DNA from: Lepisosteus oculatus
Taxonomy: Eukaryota > Chordata > Actinopteri > Semionotiformes > Lepisosteidae
DNA: 64,000 nucleotides
Reading direction: 5' to 3'
Assembly: GCF_040954835.1 (NCBI RefSeq)
Contig: NC_090709.1
Span: 40,280,975 to 40,344,974 of the forward strand
Shown here: in pieces, positions 37,867-51,722 of the stretch
How positions within the stretch are numbered: the stretch's first letter is position 1
Layout: the number at the start of each line of letters is the position of its first letter
The notes under the pieces: generated by a model
Database searches by the model: none
What the model was told of the DNA's origin: nothing
What the model saw: only the letters and a program-made list of their open reading frames with translations
Program-made: the position numbers and the translations under genes

Positions 37867-38390
37867 CTGAGTGAACGCGGAACTCCTGCAGCCCGAGTCT
37901 CTCTCTCTCTCTCTCTCTTTCTCTCCCTCCTGTGACAGGAGACCAGTTTTCTCTCAATCCGCCCGTCCGAGGCAGCTGATCAGACACACGTCCCCCGCTT
38001 CTGCGCTGGTTCGGACGGGTAGGTTTGGAGGTTAATGAGGGGCGATGGAGAAAGACACACACACAGAACTCCCTCCGAGCCGTGTGTGTGTGTGAGACAG
38101 AGTGATTACTGGGAGGGAGCTGCTGACGTCACGGCTCTCTACCTGTCGGTGACGCGCCCCTCAGAGACTCCCCTTTCTTCGCGCGTGGCGTGTCGGGACC
38201 AGCGCGGCTTCTTACGTCTCCTCTCTTTCCCTGAAGGAAGCCGAGCCCAGCCGAGCCGTCGAGGGGGGAGATCACGCAGGAGGATTTCCACAGCGGGGTG
38301 TGCGCGGGTGTCTGCCGGCCGCTCAGTCCGGCTGTTGAACGCTGGTGTACGGAGCTGATCTCCATCACCCGCAACTGCAGGGAGCCCCGG
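37867..38390 (-). promoter_or_regulatory. pde4dip: CpG-rich promoter and non-coding first exon, myomegalin gene
   Basis: A strong donor (CACTCAG then gtaagc) at 37,867/37,866 on minus pairs with the acceptor at 35,749. The sequence above it is CpG-rich and contains a full cAMP-response element palindrome TGACGTCA at 38,124-38,131. The transcription start is not visible; I place it somewhere in 37,950-38,150. Confidence 0.5.
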
Positions 38391-38790
38391 CCCGGGGTCA
38401 GAGGTCACCCTCAACCAGGGGTGTCCCACCCTGGGGTCATAGGTCACTCTCAACCAGGGGTGTCCCACCCTGAGTGCCCTGGCCTGGGGTCATAGGTCAC
38501 CCTCAATCGGGGGTGCCCCACTCTGAGTTCAATAGGGTCATAGGTCACCCTCAATCAGGGGTGTTCCACCCTGGGGTCATAGGTCACTCAATCAGGGTTG
38601 TCCCACTCTGAGAGCCCTGCTCCAGGTTGAATAGGGTCATAGGTCACCCTCAATCAGGGGTGCCCCACCCTGAGAGCCCCGCTCCGGGTTCAATAGGGTC
38701 ATAGATCACCCTCAATCAGGGGTGTCCCACCCTGGGGTCATAGGTCACCCTCAATCAGGGGCGTCCCACCCCGAGGTCATGGGTCACACT
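38388..38790 (+). repeat. ~38-60-bp repeat, family F
   Basis: Units of GGGTCATAGGTCACCCTCAA, TCAGGGGTGTCCCACCCT and an optional GAGAGCCCCGCTCCGGGTTC. The CAGGGGTGTCC part resembles terminal repeats of hAT elements. A second cluster is at 39,700-39,895. Confidence 0.85.
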
Positions 38791-39094
38791 CAGTATCTTG
38801 TCTTCCTGTTGGAGTGACCCCCGTTCCCCCCAAAAAACACAACCGGAAACCAGGCACTTTTCCAAAACCTCGTTTTAATGAACAGAGCTCAGAGCCAGGC
38901 CGGGAGAGGTGCAGCTCAGTCCGTCTCCCTCCGTAGCTCACTCCTCCTCCTCCACCGCCAGTACAGCATGCCGGCTGGCTCTGGGACCCGTCTCCCCTTT
39001 TCAGCTCGGAATTCGGTTATTGCAGAGGAATCCCGAGGGACAGGGGCAAAATACGCAAAACCGCTCGCCGGAAAATACGACACAGGTACAGAGT

Positions 39095-39560
39095 TCCCTT
39101 CTGAGGACACTCACACACTAACACACACACACAGGTACAGTTCCCTTCTGAGGACACTCACACACTGACACACACCGACACACAGGACCAGTTCCCTTCT
39201 GAGGACACACACACACACACACCCACACACAGGTACAGTTCCCTTCTGAGTACACTGACACACACTGACACACACACAGGTACAGTTCCTTCTGATGACG
39301 CGGAACACCAAGAGACACACACTGACACACACACAGGTACAGTTCCTTCTGATGACGCGGAACACCAAGAGACACACACTGACACACACAAACACACACT
39401 GACACACCCACACAGGTACAGTTCCTTCTGATGACGCGGAACACCAAGAGACACACACTGACACACACAAACACACACTGACACACCCACACAGGTACAG
39501 TTCCTTCTGAGGACGTGGAACACAAACACACACACTGACACACACACACTGACACTCAAC
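39095..39560 (+). repeat. Minisatellite rich in CA
   Basis: Units with ACAGGTACAGTTCCCTTCTG, AGGACACTCACACACTGACA and, in later copies, GATGACGCGGAACACCAAGA. Between the myomegalin promoter and ppt2. Confidence 0.85.
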
Positions 39561-39699
39561 AGGCGCCTCTGGCTGGGAGCTCAGCGTGGAGAGTGGGAGT
39601 GAGCTTCCCTTCGTCCCGAGATCCGGGGTACAAGCCCCGACTCTACCTGCCGAGGGGGTGGGGGTCTGTCAGGGGGGGAAACGCCCTCTTCAGAGCCCC

Positions 39700-39895
39700 A
39701 GTTCAGGGTCACAGGTCACCCTCAATCAGGGGTGTCCCACCCTGGGGTCATAGGTCACCCTCAATTAGGGGTGACCAATCCTGAGAGCCCCAATCCAGGG
39801 TCATAGGTCACCCTTAATTTGGGGTGTCCAATCCTGAGAGCCCCAATCCAGGGTCATAGGTCACACTGAATCAGGGGGGTCCCAACATGAGAACC
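39700..39895 (+). repeat. Repeat family F, second cluster
   Basis: Four diverged units of the GGTCATAGGTCACCCTCAAT type, separated from the first cluster by the CA-rich array. Confidence 0.75.
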
Positions 39896-40187
39896 CCAGT
39901 CCAGTAAGTACGAAAACAGCGACCTTACTGGTATCCCCCTCTCTATACACACACACACGTGTGAGTTACCCCCAAGTGCACAAGCTGTGTGAAACTACAA
40001 ATCCAGGCTCTTCTGGGTGAGTGATCAGACCTGCTCAGAAAACGTGCAAATTCCTCCTGTCTGATACCTCCTTCCCCTGCCAGGGCAGAATCCTGCTGAG
40101 CTAACAGAGATAATACCCTCAGGCCTGGCCTTGACACTGAGAGAGCACACACAGGCACAGGAGAGACACCCAGCCCAGAGAGCAAAC

Positions 40188-40875
40188 ACTTTAAACACAC
40201 ACAGGAGAGACACTCAGAGCAGACAGCACACACACACACACAGGAGAGACACTCAGAGCAGACAGCACACACACAAACAGGAGAGACACTCAGAGCAGAG
40301 AGCACACACACACACAGGAGAGACACTCAGAGCAGAGAGCACACACACACACAGGAGAGACACTCAGAGCAGAGAGCACACACACACACAGGAGAGACAC
40401 TCAGAGCAGAGAGCACACACACACAGGAGAGACACTCAGAGCAGACAGCACACACACACAGAGCAGAGAGCACACACACACAGAGCAGAGAGCACACACA
40501 CACAGGAGAGACACTCAGAACAGACAGCACACACACACAGAGCAGAGAGCACACACACACAGAGCAGAGAGCACACACACACAGAGCAGAGAGCACACAC
40601 ACACAGGAGAGACACTCAGAGCAGAGAGCACACACACACAGGACACACTCAGAGCAGACAGCACACACACACAGGAGAGACACTCAGAGCAGACAGCACA
40701 CACACACAGGAGAGACACTCAGAGCAGACAGCACACACACACACAAACGCAGGAGAGGCACTCAGAGCAGAGAGCACACACACACACGAGAGACACTCAG
40801 AGCAGACATCACACACACACATAGGAGAGACACTCAGAGCAGACAGCACACACACAGACAGGAGACAGCACACAC
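40188..40875 (+). repeat. ~35-bp CA-rich minisatellite
   Basis: About twenty units of AGGAGAGACACTCAGAGCAG plus ACAGCACACACACAC, with shorter units that lack the first half. Lies downstream of the ppt2 stop codon. Confidence 0.9.
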
Positions 40876-41085
40876 CCACACTCCGATCGACAATTTCACA
40901 ACCCACGCAGGTGTGACACACCATATAGAAAACAAAACCGTAGGCGCATACAGAGGCCAAGAAGCACACCACTTCTTCTCGATCGTTACTCTCACATCTG
41001 GACAGACGACTGAGCACAGAGGAAAGAGGACACATCCTTACAAAACACGGGTTGTACTGGGCAGTAAGGGTGTGTGTGTGTGTCT

Positions 41086-44000
41086 CTACGTGAGCCACCT
41101 CTCTATACAGCCTGTGAACACTGTCAGGTTGGAGTGCCACTTGGTGTGGTAGACTCCTGGGAAAACACAGACCACCAGGTCACCCCTGGACTGTAGCGTC
41201 TGGAGACCAAAAGAGTCCTGTTTGTACACCTGGGAGAGAGAGAGAGAGAGAGAGAGGGGTTAATACACACACACTGGACACTCCAGTACATGAACACTGC
41301 ACTGAGAGAGAGAGGGGTTCACACACACACACTGACTGGACACTCCAGTACATGAACACTGCACTGAAAGAGAGGGGGGTTCATACAGACACACTGACTG
41401 GACACTCCAGTACATGAACACTGCACTGAGAGAGAGAGGGGTTCACACAGACACACTGACTGGACACTCCAGTACATGAACACTGCACTGAGAGAGAGGG
41501 GGGTTCATACAGACACACTGACTGGACACTCCAGTACATGAACACTGCACTGAGAGAGAGAGGGGTTCATACAGACACACTGACTGGACACTCCAGTACA
41601 TGAACACTGCACTGAGAGAGAGAGGGGTTCATACAGACACTGACTGGACACTCCAGTACATGAACACTGCACTGAGAGAGAGAGGGGTTCATACAGACAC
41701 ACTGACTGGACACTCCAGTACATGAACACTGCACTGAGAGAGAGAGGGGTTCATACAGACACTGACTGGACACTCCAGTACATGAACACTGCACTGAGAG
41801 AGAGAGGGGTTCATACACACACACTGACTGGACACTCCAGTACATGAACACTGCACTGAGAGAGAGGGGTTCATACACACACACTGACTGGACACTCCAG
41901 GACATGAACACTGCACTGAGAGAGAGAGGGGTTCACACACACACACTGACTGGACACTCCAGTACATGAACACTGCACTGAGAGAGAGAGGGGTTCATAC
42001 ACACACACTGACTGGACACTCCAGTACATGAACACTGCACTGAGAGAGAGAGGGGTTCACACAGACACACTGACTGGACACTCCAGTACAGGAACACTGC
42101 ACTGAGAGAGAGAGGGGTTCATACAGACACACTGACTGGACACTCCAGTACATGAACACTGCACTGAGAGAGAGAGGGGTTCATACACACACACTGACTG
42201 GACACTCCAGTACATGAACACTGCACTGAGAGAGAGAGGGGTTCACACAGACACACTGACTGGACACTCCAGTACAGGAACACTGCACTGAGAGAGAGAG
42301 GGGTTCATACAGACACACTGACTGGACACTCCAGTACATGAACACTGCACTGAGAGAGAGGGGTTCATACAGACACACTGACTGGACACTCCAGTACATG
42401 AACACTGCACTGAGAGAGAGGGACACAATCCGTCAGTAATCAATGCTAAATCTGTTAGTCTGCGTCTACAGTCCGTCTACAGCAGATCAGCACAGGGCTT
42501 CCTGACGAGACCTGTCGGAGAACTAACACTCTCGCTGAGGCCCCTGAATCAGCCCCATTAACAAGACCTCCGGGGGTAACAAATCATCCTCACCTGCTGC
42601 TCCTTCAGCTCCACCACGGTTTCGTTCTCGTTGTAGAAAGCAAAGTGACTGAGAGGAGGGAAAAGAGAAGAGAAGGAGAGATTAGAGGCAAAACAATAGT
42701 ACCACCAGTACAGACGAGACAGGATGAACCGAGCGTCCCACACCCCACACCCACCTGGACTGCCAGGGCGTGATGACTCCATCGTCAGGGCCCCCGATCA
42801 GAACCAGCTTCTTCAGACGCAGGAAGTTCTTCTTCCACACTGCGGGGGGGGGGAGAGAGAGAGAGGGGGGCTCATGCTGGGGCCCAGGACCGACACCGAG
42901 AGAGGCCCGCAGACGGCTCCGTGCCGGATAACCCATCAGGTGGGGGAGGAGGAGAAAGAGGAGGAGGAGGAAGAGGAGGAGGCTGGGCGGGCGGCCCTTC
43001 CTTACCTGTGGAGTTGGGGTTGGGGCGCTCGCTGTTGACCACGGCCAGGAAGTCGCTGCTGTTGACATACAGGTCCCTGTGGTGGGGGTCTGGAACAGGC
43101 GAAGACGACGTCGGGGTTAGCGTGCGTCCTGAGGCTTGACCGTCTCTCTCTCTCTCTCTCCGTTTACCCCCCCAGGGTCTCGATTTCAATTCCTCTCCCT
43201 CCGTCAAACCCCCCCCCACGCCTCCTTCGTTTCGTCCCACGAGGGGAGGGCGGGGGGCTGGAGGTCGATCACACCTGCCTCACCCCTGGAGTGAGCCACC
43301 AGACTGGAGTGGAGTGCGACATTGGTGTCAGTGGTGGGATGGCGGCTTCAGCATCGCCCCCCTTAAGAGTGACCGGGGGATACGGGAGTGAGACTGACCC
43401 TCGTTGGGACCTCTGTACCCCTCGCGTCACTACCCGAAACGTGATGACGCACAGCAGACAGAAAATGAAGCCCCCACCCCCCACCCCCTCTCTCACCGTT
43501 CCAGTAGTTACAGATGGACACTTTCTGGCCCACGGCGCTGTAGCAGAAGCGAAACAGGTTGGATTTCACGAAATGAGGAAACAGGTACTTCAGGTAGTCT
43601 GTGTCTGGAGAAAAGAACAGTCGATCACATAAACCGATTGCATTTCGACCAGTTAATTCCACCATTGATTGCTAGCATCAGCCCTGTCACTGCAGATACA
43701 TCACCTCTGTCAGTGCAGATACAGCGATAACCATCACCCCTGTCACCGCAGATAAAGCTGCTACCATCACCTCTGTCAGTGCAGAGACAGCTACCACCAT
43801 CACCTCTGTCACCCCAGATACAGCTGCTACCATCACCTCTGTCACCCCAAATAGTTACTACAGTCACCGCAGATAGTTACTACTGTCACCTTTGTCACTA
43901 CAGATACAGCTACTACCATCACCCCTGTCACAGCAGATACAGCTACTACCATCACCTCTGTCACAGCAGAGACAGCTACCACCATCACCCCTGTCACAGC

Positions 44001-47000
44001 AGATACAGCTGCTACCATCACCTCTGTCAGTGCAGAGACAGCTACCACCATCACCTCTGTCAGTGCAGATACAGCTGCTACCATCACCTCTGTCACTGCA
44101 GATAGTTACTACTGTCACCTTTGTCACTGCAGATACAGCTATAACCATCACCTCGGTCACCGCAGTTACTACTGTCACCTCCGTCACCACAGATAGATAC
44201 TAGTCACCTGTCACTGCAGACAGCTACTACTATCGCCTCTGTCACCGCAGAGACAGCTACAAACATCACCTCCGTCACCCCAGATAGTTACTACTGTCAC
44301 CACAGATAGTGACTACCGTCACCTCTGTCCCTGCAGATACAGCTACTACCATCACCTCTGTCACTGCCAGTACTGTCCTACTGCTGCTGGTATTACTGCT
44401 CCAGATGGTACTGGCACTGCTGTCGAGAGAGCGAGGGAGAGCAGACCCTGACCTCCGTACTGTCCGGCCTGCGGAGAGGACAGGGAGATGAAGGAGTCGA
44501 CGTTGTGATCTGGGAGGGTGGAGAGGATCCCCCGACACACCAGCCCCCCTGAGAGAGAAAGAGAGACAAGAGAGCCAGGTGTTGAGACAGTCAAACTGGG
44601 AGACAGACCATGCGCTCCTTTAACGAGAGAGAGAGAGAGACAGAGTGAGAGGAGAGGGACTGGAGAGGGACAGAGATGGAGAGGAGACAGGAGAGTGAGA
44701 GGAGAGAGACTGGAGAGGGACAGAGAGGGAGAGGAGACAGGAGAGTGAGAGGAAAGAGATAGGAGAGGGACAGAGTGAGAGGAGAGGGACAGCGAGGGAG
44801 AGGAGACAGGAGAGTGAGAGGAAAGAGACTGGAGAGAGATAGGAGAGAGACAGAGTGAGAGGAGAGTGGAGAGGGACAGGAGACAGGAGAGTGAGAGGAG
44901 AGAGACTGGAGTGGGACAGAGAGGGAGAGGAGAGAGACTGGAGAGGGACAGAGAGGGAGAGGAGACAGGAGAGTGAGAGGGAGTGAGGCGAGAGTGACAC
45001 ACAGAGATACAGATGGCGTTCAGTCCCCCAGTCGAACACCGCCGTGTGCCCCGTAACCTGGCGGGGGTGGAGAGAGAGAGAGAGAGAGGCGGCGAGGCCC
45101 CCGTACCCTGAGAGTAGCAGATGAGGTGCACTCCGTCCGCAGCGTTCTGCATGATGGGGTAGATGGCCTCTTTGAACCCTTCCACCTGCTTCCACAGCGG
45201 CTGCAGGCTGGCGCTGCGGTCGAACAGGTCGATGACCGTCACGTTGGTGCTGGGATGGGACTGCAGCACGCAGAGAGAGACAGAGAGCAGGGTTAACTGC
45301 CCGTCTCGCTGAGGGCCTGTCTCGCTGAGGCAGAAGCAAGTGTGTATCTGTGTGACCCTGTGTGTGTGCGTCTATGAGGCAGTGTGTGCCTGTGCTACTC
45401 TGTGTCTGTGAGGCAGTGTGTGCCTGTGCTACTCTGTGTGTGTGTCTGTGAGGCAGTGTGTGCCTGTGCTACTCTGTGTGTGTGTGTGTGTGTGTCTGTG
45501 AGGCAGTGTGTTCCTGTGCTACTCTGTGTGTGTCTGTGTGACCCTGTATGTGTGCGTCTATGAGGCAGTGTGTGTGTGTGTGTGTGTGTGTGAGCCAGTG
45601 TGTGCCTGTGCTACTCTGTGTGTGTCTATGAGGCTGTGTGTGTGTGCCTGTGCTACTCTGTGTGTGTCTATGAGGCTGTGTGTGTGTGCCTGTGCTACTC
45701 TGTGTGTGTGTCTGTGAGGCAGTGTGTGCCTGTGCTACTCTGTGTGTGTGTGTGTGAGGCAGTGTGTTCCTGTGCTACTCTGTGTGTGTCTGTGTGACCC
45801 TGTATGTGTGCGTCTATGAGGCAGTGTGTGTGTGTGTGAGCCAGTGTGTGCCTGTGCTACTCTGTGTGTGTCTATGAGGCTGTGTGTGTGTGCCTGTGCT
45901 ACTCTGTGTGTGTGTCTATGAGGCAGTGTGTGTCTGTGCGACCCTGTGTGTGTGTCTATGAGGCAGTGTGTGTGTCCCTGTCAGTTCTTCTCAAATGACC
46001 ACAGCTCCAACCAGACCAGCTCTCCGGGTCAGGTGGGGAACTCCTGAGTTTTCTTAAGCACTTTGCAAGGGCCGAAAAGAGGATTTCCCTCCCCCCAAAC
46101 TTCCCCCTTTTGGGCCGTTTCGTTTTCTAACCGGACAGGCGCCGGCCACCACCAACGCCGCAGGTTTCGGGCCACACAAACAACAACAAAAAAAGATTAA
46201 AAAAAAAACCCCGCCGTTAACGGCATCTTCCTTTCCGTTTTCGCCATCTTTAACGGCTCCCGTCTTACAAAGTGGGGGGCTTTGAGTGGAGTGCCCAGAA
46301 AAGACGCTATATAAGTGTAATTTATTATTATTATTATTTTTATTATTATAAAACGGCGCAAACGGTGAGAAAACGAAACCGGCCCAACGGTCGGGCCCGC
46401 GCCGGTTCAAACGGCCCGCCCGGGCTCCTCGCGCCGCGGCGGTTGGAGGCGGAGAGACGAGGAGAGGAGGAGAGGAGGAGGAGGAGGAGGAGGGGGGACG
46501 AGGTTAATGGCGTTTAAAATAAAAAGAAAACAAACAAAGTTTACGACGGGGAGGGCGTGACGGGCGTTGGCAGGAGGGGAGCTCGCATTACGCTTATCGC
46601 AGCGGTTTGCCGCGGGGGAGGCGGCCTCGCCGGCTCAAAGGGCCGTGTTGACCGCAGCCGGCCAGCCGCCGTGTCGCAACGGCCATTAGGAAACGCTTAA
46701 CACGCCGCAGGCACACGGGAGGGGGGCTACAGCGCCCTGGGCCGAAACTCGCCTCCCGTCTCCGACTCCTCTCCCCCTGTGCCTCCTGTCCTCCCGTCTC
46801 TGACTCCTCTCCCCCTCCTGTCCTCCTGTCTCTGACTCCTCTCCCCCTGCCCCCCCTCCTGTCCTCCTGTCTCTGACTCCTCTCCCCCTGCCCCCCCTCC
46901 TGTCCTCCTGTCTCTGACTCCTCTCCCCCTGCCCCCTCTCCTGTCCTCCTGTCTCTGACTCCTCTCCCCCTGCCCCCTCTCCTGTCCTCCTGTCTCTGAC

Positions 47001-47777
47001 TCCTCTCCCCCTGCCCCCCCTCCTGTCCTCCCGTCTCTGACTCCTCTCCCCCTGCCCCCCCTCCTGTCCTCCCGTCTCTGACTCCTCTCCCCCTGCCCCC
47101 CCTCCTGTCCTCCTGTCTCTGACTCCTCTCCCCCTGCCCCCACTCCTGTCCTCCCGTCTCCGACTCCTCTCCCTGTGCCACCTCCTGTCTCTGACTCCTC
47201 TCCCCCTGCCGCCTCCTCCTGTCCTCCCATCTCTGACTCCTCTCCCCCTGCCCCCTCTCCTGTCCTCCAGTCCCTGACTCCTCTCCCACTGTGTTCCCTC
47301 CTGTCCTCCAGTCTCTGACTCCTCTCCCCCTGCCCCCTCTCCTGTCCTCCTGTCTCTGACTCCTCTCCCCCTGCCCCCCCTCCTGTCCTCCCATCTCTGA
47401 CTCCTCTCCCCCTGCCCCCCTCCTGTCCTCCCGTCTCTGACTCCTCTCCCCCTGTGCCCCCTCCTGTCCTCCAGTCTCTGACTCCTCTCCCCCTGTCCCC
47501 TCTCTTGTTCTCCCATCTCTGACTCCTCTCCCCCTGTCCTCCTATTCCTTTCTCTTCTCTAACTCCTCTCCTCCTGTCCCCCCCCCCCCGGTCCCGTGTC
47601 TCCTCTCACCTGGTTGATGAAGCCCAGCAGGGTCAGGAAGTCCAGCGAGCTGTCGAACAGCCCGTGCACGATCACCACGGGCTTGTAGCCGAGCGCCGAG
47701 CCCAGCAGGCAGGCGGCCAGCAGGGGCAGCCAGGGGCGCCAGGGCCGCCGGGACCCCCCGGCTCCGGCTCCGCGCAT
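41086..47777 (-). CDS. ppt2: Palmitoyl-protein thioesterase 2, 297 aa, eight exons
   Basis: Exons: 47,610-47,777; 45,107-45,260; 44,453-44,548; 43,497-43,604; 43,006-43,089; 42,755-42,839; 42,594-42,648; 41,086-41,229 (stop TAG). Phases 0,1,1,1,1,2,0 all fit. PPT2 is a soluble lysosomal thioesterase acting on S-acyl thioesters. I start at MRGAGAGG (47,777), the first in-frame ATG; a leader ([15 protein letters not shown]) precedes [14 protein letters not shown]. The nucleophile Ser106 lies in CYSQGG, the Asp in [13 protein letters not shown] (about 225) and the His in YHTKWHSN near the end, so the triad is complete. Sequons NVT, NSS, NST, NET and NLT suit a mannose-6-phosphate route. Length matches the family (about 300). 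Introns are packed with minisatellites; a 62-bp array abuts the last acceptor. Confidence 0.95.
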
Positions 47778-50700
47778 CGCCCCCTGTCTCACCCGAGGGC
47801 CACCATGCGAGGACAGGCGGAGCGACCCGAAGCCCCCTCACGGGCTCAGCGCTGCCATTCCCCCGTGAAAACAAAACCAAACAAAACACCAGCGCTCTCG
47901 CCCTCTCTCCGTCTGTCTGCGCGCCAGCAGAAATAGGAAACCACAGCGGCCCCCGGGCGACCTGCTTCACAAGACGCCGTGAGAGGCGAGGGGCGGCTTC
48001 TTCTCCGCTTTTCTCCGCCGCACAAGCTCCGCTGTCCCCCCCAGCGCAGACGGTAGTCACAGAAGTGCAAACACTCCGGGCTGCTGCTGCTGTCTGTCTC
48101 TCTCTCGCCGGCCGGCCCTCCTCCTCCTCCTTCCGAGATGCGCGCCCGTGACGTCACGTCCGCTCTGCCCGGGGTGTCCGTCGCGCTGTCTCTCTCTCTC
48201 CTCCTCCTCCTCCTCCTGCTGCTTCTTCTTCTTCAGCCGAGCCCCGCGATAAAGGCAGGAGGGAGAGTCCTCGCCCCCGATCGATTTTCTCTCCGCTCCC
48301 TCCGGCGAGAGCCGACCAAGCCGGAGAACCCGTTGTGTTGGTGTTGTTGTTGTTGTTGTTTGTGTTGTTCCGCGGGTCGCCGAGGAGGAGATGGCGAAGA
48401 TAAACAAGCTTCTGTCCGCCCACCCCAGTATTGACTGGGGCTGCAGGGAGACGTGGCAGTGCAGAGCTACTGCTGCCCCAGCTGGCCTTTTGGAGCCCGG
48501 AGGGGGGTTGAGTCCGGTTGGGGGCACCTTCTGTGGGGAGTCTGCATGTTCCACCCCACCCCCACACATAACCGCCCCCCTCTCCCACCCGCCGAACCGC
48601 CACCGAGCGACACACGCACAACAAAACGAGGGGGAGACTCGTCCATCCAAGAAACGTCCTTTTATTTCATGTCCCGTAAAAAGGGATTTGGTCACAGGTC
48701 AGAGGTCAATTCCCAGAATCTCACCCCCCCCCCCCCCATCCCTCCTTTCTCCCCCCCCAGCTGACAGCAGCACCCATGGGGGGGTGGGTTGAAGGCCTAA
48801 TTACAACTTGGCCAATGGGCTTCGAAGGTCCCAGGCAATCAGCCAATAGTCTTTGAGGGTCCCAAACTCTCAGCCAATCATCTTCAAGCTTCCCAAACTC
48901 TCAGCCAATCATCTTCAAGTGTCCCAGACTCACGGCCAATGGCCTGCGACGGGCTCAAGCTCTCAGCCAATGGGCTTCAAGCTTCCCAAACTCACAGCCA
49001 ATGGCCTGCGACGGGCTCAAGCCCTAAGCCACACCCAGTCTCCTCCACCCAACACTTCTTTAAAAAGGTTTTCAAAGACGGCTTTCAAACTGCACCCAGA
49101 ATCCCACTTCTCTTTGCTGCTTGTGTGTGTGTGTATATAGAAGTGTGTGTACATGTGTCTGCTTGTTGTTAGTGTGTCTGAGTGTGTATAAGTGTGTGTG
49201 TGGCTGGGTGTGGGAGAGTGTGTATAAATGTGTGTGTGTGTAGTTGTGTGTGTGTGCTTGCGTGCTGCAGTTTCTGTTCCTCACAAGCGATCCAGGAGGC
49301 ACGGCGGGGGTGAAGTGGTCACACATCAGAGTTAAGTGTGTGTGCGTGTCCCTCCACACCACAACCTGCCTCCAGGGATCCCAGAACCCCCTGCAGCGTG
49401 CGTGTCCGCGAGTCCCCCCGCGCTCTCAGGCCGTGTACGAGGGCTGCAGCAGCTCCTGCAGCAGCAAGAGGGCGCTCTGCAGCTCCTGCGCCAGGCGGTC
49501 CGCGTGCGTCTCCTCGCAGCAGTTGAAGGCCGAGACGGAGAAGTTGATGTGCTCGTTCAGGGGGTTGTAGCAGACGGCGTAACCGTCGGGCACCTGCGGG
49601 CCGAAGCACATCACGCTGTCCGTCCGAGAGGACACCTGCAGGGGCAGGGAGAGGGGCTGAGGGCACGGTACTCTCAGGGCAGTGTTCATGTCCTGGAGTG
49701 TCCAGTCAGTGTGTGTGTATGAACCCCTCTCTCTCTCAGTGCAGTGTTCATGTACTGGAGTGTCCAGTCAGTGTGTGTGTATGAACCCCTCTCTCTCTCA
49801 GTGCAGTGTTCATGTACTGGAGTGTCCAGTCAGTGTGTCTGTATGAACCCCTCTCTCTCTCAGTGCAGTGTTCATGTACTGGAGTGTCCAGTCAGTGTGT
49901 CTGTATGAACCCCTCTCTCTCTCAGTGCAGTGTTCATGTACTGGAGTGTCCAGTCAGTGTGTGTGTATGAGCCCCTCTCTCTCTCAGTGCAGTGTTCATG
50001 TACTGGAGTGTCCAGTCAGTGTGTGTGTATGAACCCCTCTCTCTCTCAGTGCAGTGTTCATGTACTGGAGTGTCCAGTCAGTGTGTCTGTATGAACCCCT
50101 CTCTCTCTCAGTGCAGTGTTCATGTACTGGAGTGTCCAGTCAGTGTGTCTGTGTGAGCCCCTCTCTCTCTCAGTGTAGTGTTCATGTCCTGGAGTGTCCA
50201 GTCAGTGTGTGTGTATGAACCCCTCTCTCTCTCAGTGCAGTGTTCATGTACTGGAGTGTCCAGTCAGTGTGTGTATGAACCCCTCTCTCTCTCAGTGCAG
50301 TGTTCATGTCCTGGAGTGTCCAGTCAGTGTGTGTGTATGAACCCCTCTCTCTCTCAGTGCAGTGTTCATGTACTGGAGTGTCCAGTCAGGGTGTCTGTAT
50401 GAACCCCTCTCTCTCTCAGTGCAGTGTTCATGTACTGGAGTGTCCAGTCAGTGTGTGTGTATGAACCCCTCTCTCTCTCAGTGCAGTGTTCATGTACTGG
50501 AGTGTCCAGTCAGTGTGTCTGTGTGAACCCCTCTCTCTCTCAGTGCAGTGTTCATGTACTGGAGTGTCCAGTCAGTGTGTCTGTATGAACCCCTCTCTCT
50601 CTCAGTGCAGTGTTCATGTACTGGAGTGTCCAGTCAGTGTGTGTGTATGAACCCCTCTCTCTCTCAGTGCAGTGTTCATGTACTGGAGTGTCCAGTCAGT

Positions 50701-51677
50701 GTGTGTGTATGAACCCCTCTCTCTCTCAGTGCAGTGTTCATGTACTGGAGTGTCCAGTCAGTGTGTCTGTATGAACCCCTCTCTCTCTCAGTGCAGTGTT
50801 CATGTACTGGAGTGTCCAGTCAGTGTGTCTGTATGAACCCCTCTCTCTCTCAGTGCAGTGTTCATGTACTGGAGTGTCCAGTCAGTGTGTGTGTGTGAAC
50901 CCCTCTCTCTCTCAGTGCAGTGTTCATGTACTGGAGTGTCCAGTCAGTGTGTCTGTATGAACCCCTCTCTCTCTCAGTGCAGTGTTCATGTACTGGAGTG
51001 TCCAGTCAGTGTGTGTGTATGAACCCCTCTCTCTCTCAGTGCAGTGTTCATGTACTGGAGTGTCCAGTCAGTGTGTGTGTATGAACCCCTCTCTCTCAGT
51101 GCAGTGTTCATGTACTGGAGTGTCCAGTCAGTGTGTCTGTATGAACCCCTCTCTCTCTCAGTGCAGTGTTCATGTACTGGAGTGTCCAGTCAGTGTGTCT
51201 GTATGAACCCCTCTCTCTCTCAGTGCAGTGTTCATGTACTGGAGTGTCCAGTCAGTGTGTGTGTATGAACCCCTCTCTCTCTCAGTGCAGTGTTCATGTA
51301 CTGGAGTGTCCAGTCAGTGTGTGTGTATGAACCCCTCTCTCTCAGTGCAGTGTTCATGTACTGGAGTGTCCAGTCAGTGTGTCTGTGTGAACCCCTCTCT
51401 CTCTCAGTGCAGTGTTCATGTACTGGAGTGTCCAGTCAGTGTGTGTGTATGAACCCCTCTCTCTCTCAGTGCAGTGTTCATGTACTGGAGTGTCCAGTCA
51501 GTGTGTCTGTATGAACCCCTCTCTCTCTCTCTCAGTGCAGTGTTCATGTCCTGGAGTGTCCAGTCAGTGTGTCTGTGTGAACCCCTCTCTCTCAGTGCAG
51601 TGTTCATGTACTGGAGTGTCCAGTCAGTGTGTCTGTATGAACCCCTCTTTCTCTCAGTGCAGTGTTCATGTACTGGA

Positions 51678-51722
<45 letters not shown>
